Source: Mesorhizobium sp. B2-7-1 (GTDB lineage: Bacteria; Pseudomonadota; Alphaproteobacteria; Rhizobiales; Rhizobiaceae). From it: a stretch of 32,091 nucleotides of DNA. The notes beneath the pieces were generated by a model. The model had not been told where the DNA came from and ran no database searches. It saw nothing but the letters and a program-made list of their open reading frames with translations. Positions 30,777-32,091 of this stretch are shown here, one piece after another. The stretch is taken from contig NZ_VFUA01000076.1 of the NCBI RefSeq assembly GCF_006440735.1, positions 1-32,091 on the forward strand, written 5' to 3'. The position numbers were made by a program, and so were the translations under genes. Positions within the stretch are counted from its first letter, which is position 1. Each line of letters begins with the position of its first letter.

Positions 30777-31898
30777 ATGCATCGCGTCATCATCAGCGGC
30801 ATCGGCGCCGAGATCCCCGAACCCGTCATCACCAATGAAGAGCTGGTCGCAAGCTTCAACAGCTGGGTCGACACCGAGAATGCGCGCCGCGCCGACACCG
30901 GCGAGCCGCTTTTGCAGAAATCGGACAGCGACTTCATCGTGCACGCTTCGGGCGTGAGGAGCCGCCATGTCGTCGAGCGTGAGGGCATCCTCGACCCGAC
31001 CCGCATGTCGCCGCGCATTCCGGCACGGCCGGACGACGCGCTGTCATTGGAGGCGGAGTTCGGCATCGCCTCGGCCAGGAAGGCGCTTGCGCATGCAGGC
31101 GTCGATGGGTCCGATGTCGACCTGGTGATCTGCTCGGCCTCGCACCACCAGCGGCCCTATCCGGCCATCGCCATCGAGATGCAGGAGGCGCTGGGAACCA
31201 AGGGCGCCGGCTTCGACATGGGGCTTGGCTGCTCTTCGGCGGCGGCGGCGCTGCATGTCGCCGTCAATCTGGTCAGGTCGGGGGCGCACAAGCGCATCCT
31301 GGTGTCGACGCCGGAAATCATCACCGGCCACCTCAACTTCCGCGACCGGCAGACGCATTTCATCTTCGGCGATGCTTCGGTCGCCATGGTCGTCGAGGGA
31401 CTGGCGCAAGGCGAAAAGCGGCCGGGGCGCTTCGAGGTGCTCGACACGCGCACCTGGACACAGATGTCGAACAACATCCGCACCAATCTCGGCTACCACA
31501 CGCGCACGGCCCAGGACGATCCCTACATGATCAACCTGGAAGGCAATCTCATCAAGCAGGTCGGCAACAAGGTGTTCAAGGAAGTCACCGTCGCCGGCCA
31601 GAAATTCATCGTCGAATTCCTGGCCGAGCACGGGCTGACACCGGATGGCATCCGCCGCTTCTGGCTGCATCAGGCCAACGCGCGCATGAATGCGATGATC
31701 CTGAAACTGTCGTTCGGCCACGACGTCGACCATGATCGCGCGCCGATGGTGCTGGAGCGGCTCGGCAACACAGCCGGCGCCGGTGCGATCGTGGCGCTGT
31801 CGGAGAACCATGCCGACATGAAGGCCGGCGATTTCGGCCTGATCTGCGCCTTCGGCGCCGGCTATTCGATCGGCGGCGCGTTGCTCAGGATGCTCTAA
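30777..31898 (+). CDS. Beta-ketoacyl-ACP synthase III-like protein (FabH family)
   Basis: A 373-residue thiolase-fold condensing enzyme. The FabH catalytic triad is complete: Cys152 in DMGLGCSSAAAAL, His298 in WLHQANARMN and Asn331 in RLGNTAGAG, with the GAGYSIGGALL C-terminal loop. It is longer than E. coli FabH (317), with extra residues near 30-50 and 70-90 (SPRIPARPDDALS). This places it with the larger KAS III-like enzymes, not the housekeeping FabH. No acyl carrier protein or plsX gene is nearby, so a role in a specialised acyl product or alternative fatty-acid initiation is inferred. The ATG at 30777 has a weak GGA site; the in-frame TTG at 30771 is less likely. Confidence 0.9.
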   Translation: MHRVIISGIGAEIPEPVITNEELVASFNSWVDTENARRADTGEPLLQKSDSDFIVHASGVRSRHVVEREGILDPTRMSPRIPARPDDALSLEAEFGIASARKALAHAGVDGSDVDLVICSASHHQRPYPAIAIEMQEALGTKGAGFDMGLGCSSAAAALHVAVNLVRSGAHKRILVSTPEIITGHLNFRDRQTHFIFGDASVAMVVEGLAQGEKRPGRFEVLDTRTWTQMSNNIRTNLGYHTRTAQDDPYMINLEGNLIKQVGNKVFKEVTVAGQKFIVEFLAEHGLTPDGIRRFWLHQANARMNAMILKLSFGHDVDHDRAPMVLERLGNTAGAGAIVALSENHADMKAGDFGLICAFGAGYSIGGALLRML

Positions 31899-31906
31899 GC
31901 CGGCGA

Positions 31907-32091
31907 TCAGACCGGCGCGAAGGGCACCAGCATCGGCACGCGCCTGGCGTAATCATCATAGGCGGGGCCGAGCTCGCCGCGCAGGAAGCTCTCTTCCAGC
32001 CGCGCCTTGACGACGACGCCGACGAGCAGCAGGGCGGCGCCGCCTATGCCCCATACCGTGCCCTTGACCGCCATGGTGGCGAGAACAGACA
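31907..32091 (-). CDS. C-terminal part of an isoprenylcysteine/phospholipid methyltransferase-like membrane protein
   Basis: The frame enters from the right edge and ends at a TGA at 31907-31909, leaving 61 codons. A hydrophobic helix (GTVWGIGGAALLLVGVVV) is followed by KARLEESFLRGELGPAYDDYARRVPMLVPF. This ExxxL..x.G..Y..Y..RVP pattern is the conserved end of the ICMT/PEMT family of integral membrane methyltransferases. The N-terminal part is outside the window. It is convergent with the KAS III-like gene, with only 8 bp between the stops. Confidence 0.75.
   Translation of the reverse strand, partial: SVLATMAVKGTVWGIGGAALLLVGVVVKARLEESFLRGELGPAYDDYARRVPMLVPFAPV

Overview
The window looks like chromosomal DNA of a Rhizobiales alphaproteobacterium, most likely Mesorhizobium or a close relative. 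The signs are high GC with strong third-position GC bias, ATGA-coupled genes, several palindromic intergenic repeats of the rhizobial kind, and the gene content itself. The genus is inferred from gene style; no search was run.

Layout. 1-2010: a 62-bp inverted copy of part of the neighbouring VOC gene at the left edge, a two-domain VOC/glyoxalase-like protein (minus) and a ChaC-type gamma-glutamylcyclotransferase. 2125-4805: preT-preA, the two subunits of NAD-dependent dihydropyrimidine dehydrogenase. 4807-9368: a stretch bracketed by two large palindromic repeats, holding an Rrf2 regulator, an AhpD-like protein and DoxX, then two SDR genes divergent from a leaderless XRE/MmyB-type regulator. 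9446-15747: the rest of reductive pyrimidine catabolism, namely a RutR-like TetR regulator divergent from an omega-amino acid aminotransferase, a second RutR-like regulator divergent from an M20-type beta-ureidopropionase, dihydropyrimidinase, and a small secreted protein. 15834-20203: a cupin and a NitT/TauT/ThiY-type ABC importer (ATPase, two permeases, binding protein). 20370-26013: a CHRD protein, a TPP enzyme with a CaiB/BaiF CoA-transferase, an alpha/beta hydrolase and a periplasmic RNase T2. 26061-32091: a membrane diguanylate cyclase, EttA, trans-aconitate methyltransferase, a palindromic repeat, a small secreted protein, a KAS III-like enzyme and the end of an ICMT-like membrane protein.

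How the genes work together. PreT/PreA reduce uracil or thymine to the dihydropyrimidine, dihydropyrimidinase opens the ring, beta-ureidopropionase releases beta-alanine (or beta-aminoisobutyrate), CO2 and ammonia, and the aminotransferase converts beta-alanine to malonate semialdehyde. Matches of 11-12 of 14 positions to the E. coli RutR operator (TTGACCANNTGGTCAA) lie before preT, before the aminotransferase, and twice between the second regulator and the amidohydrolase. This suggests one pyrimidine-responsive regulon across several transcripts. The downstream ABC importer is a plausible but unproven uptake system for the substrate. No tRNA, rRNA, CRISPR array, phage gene or transposase was seen.
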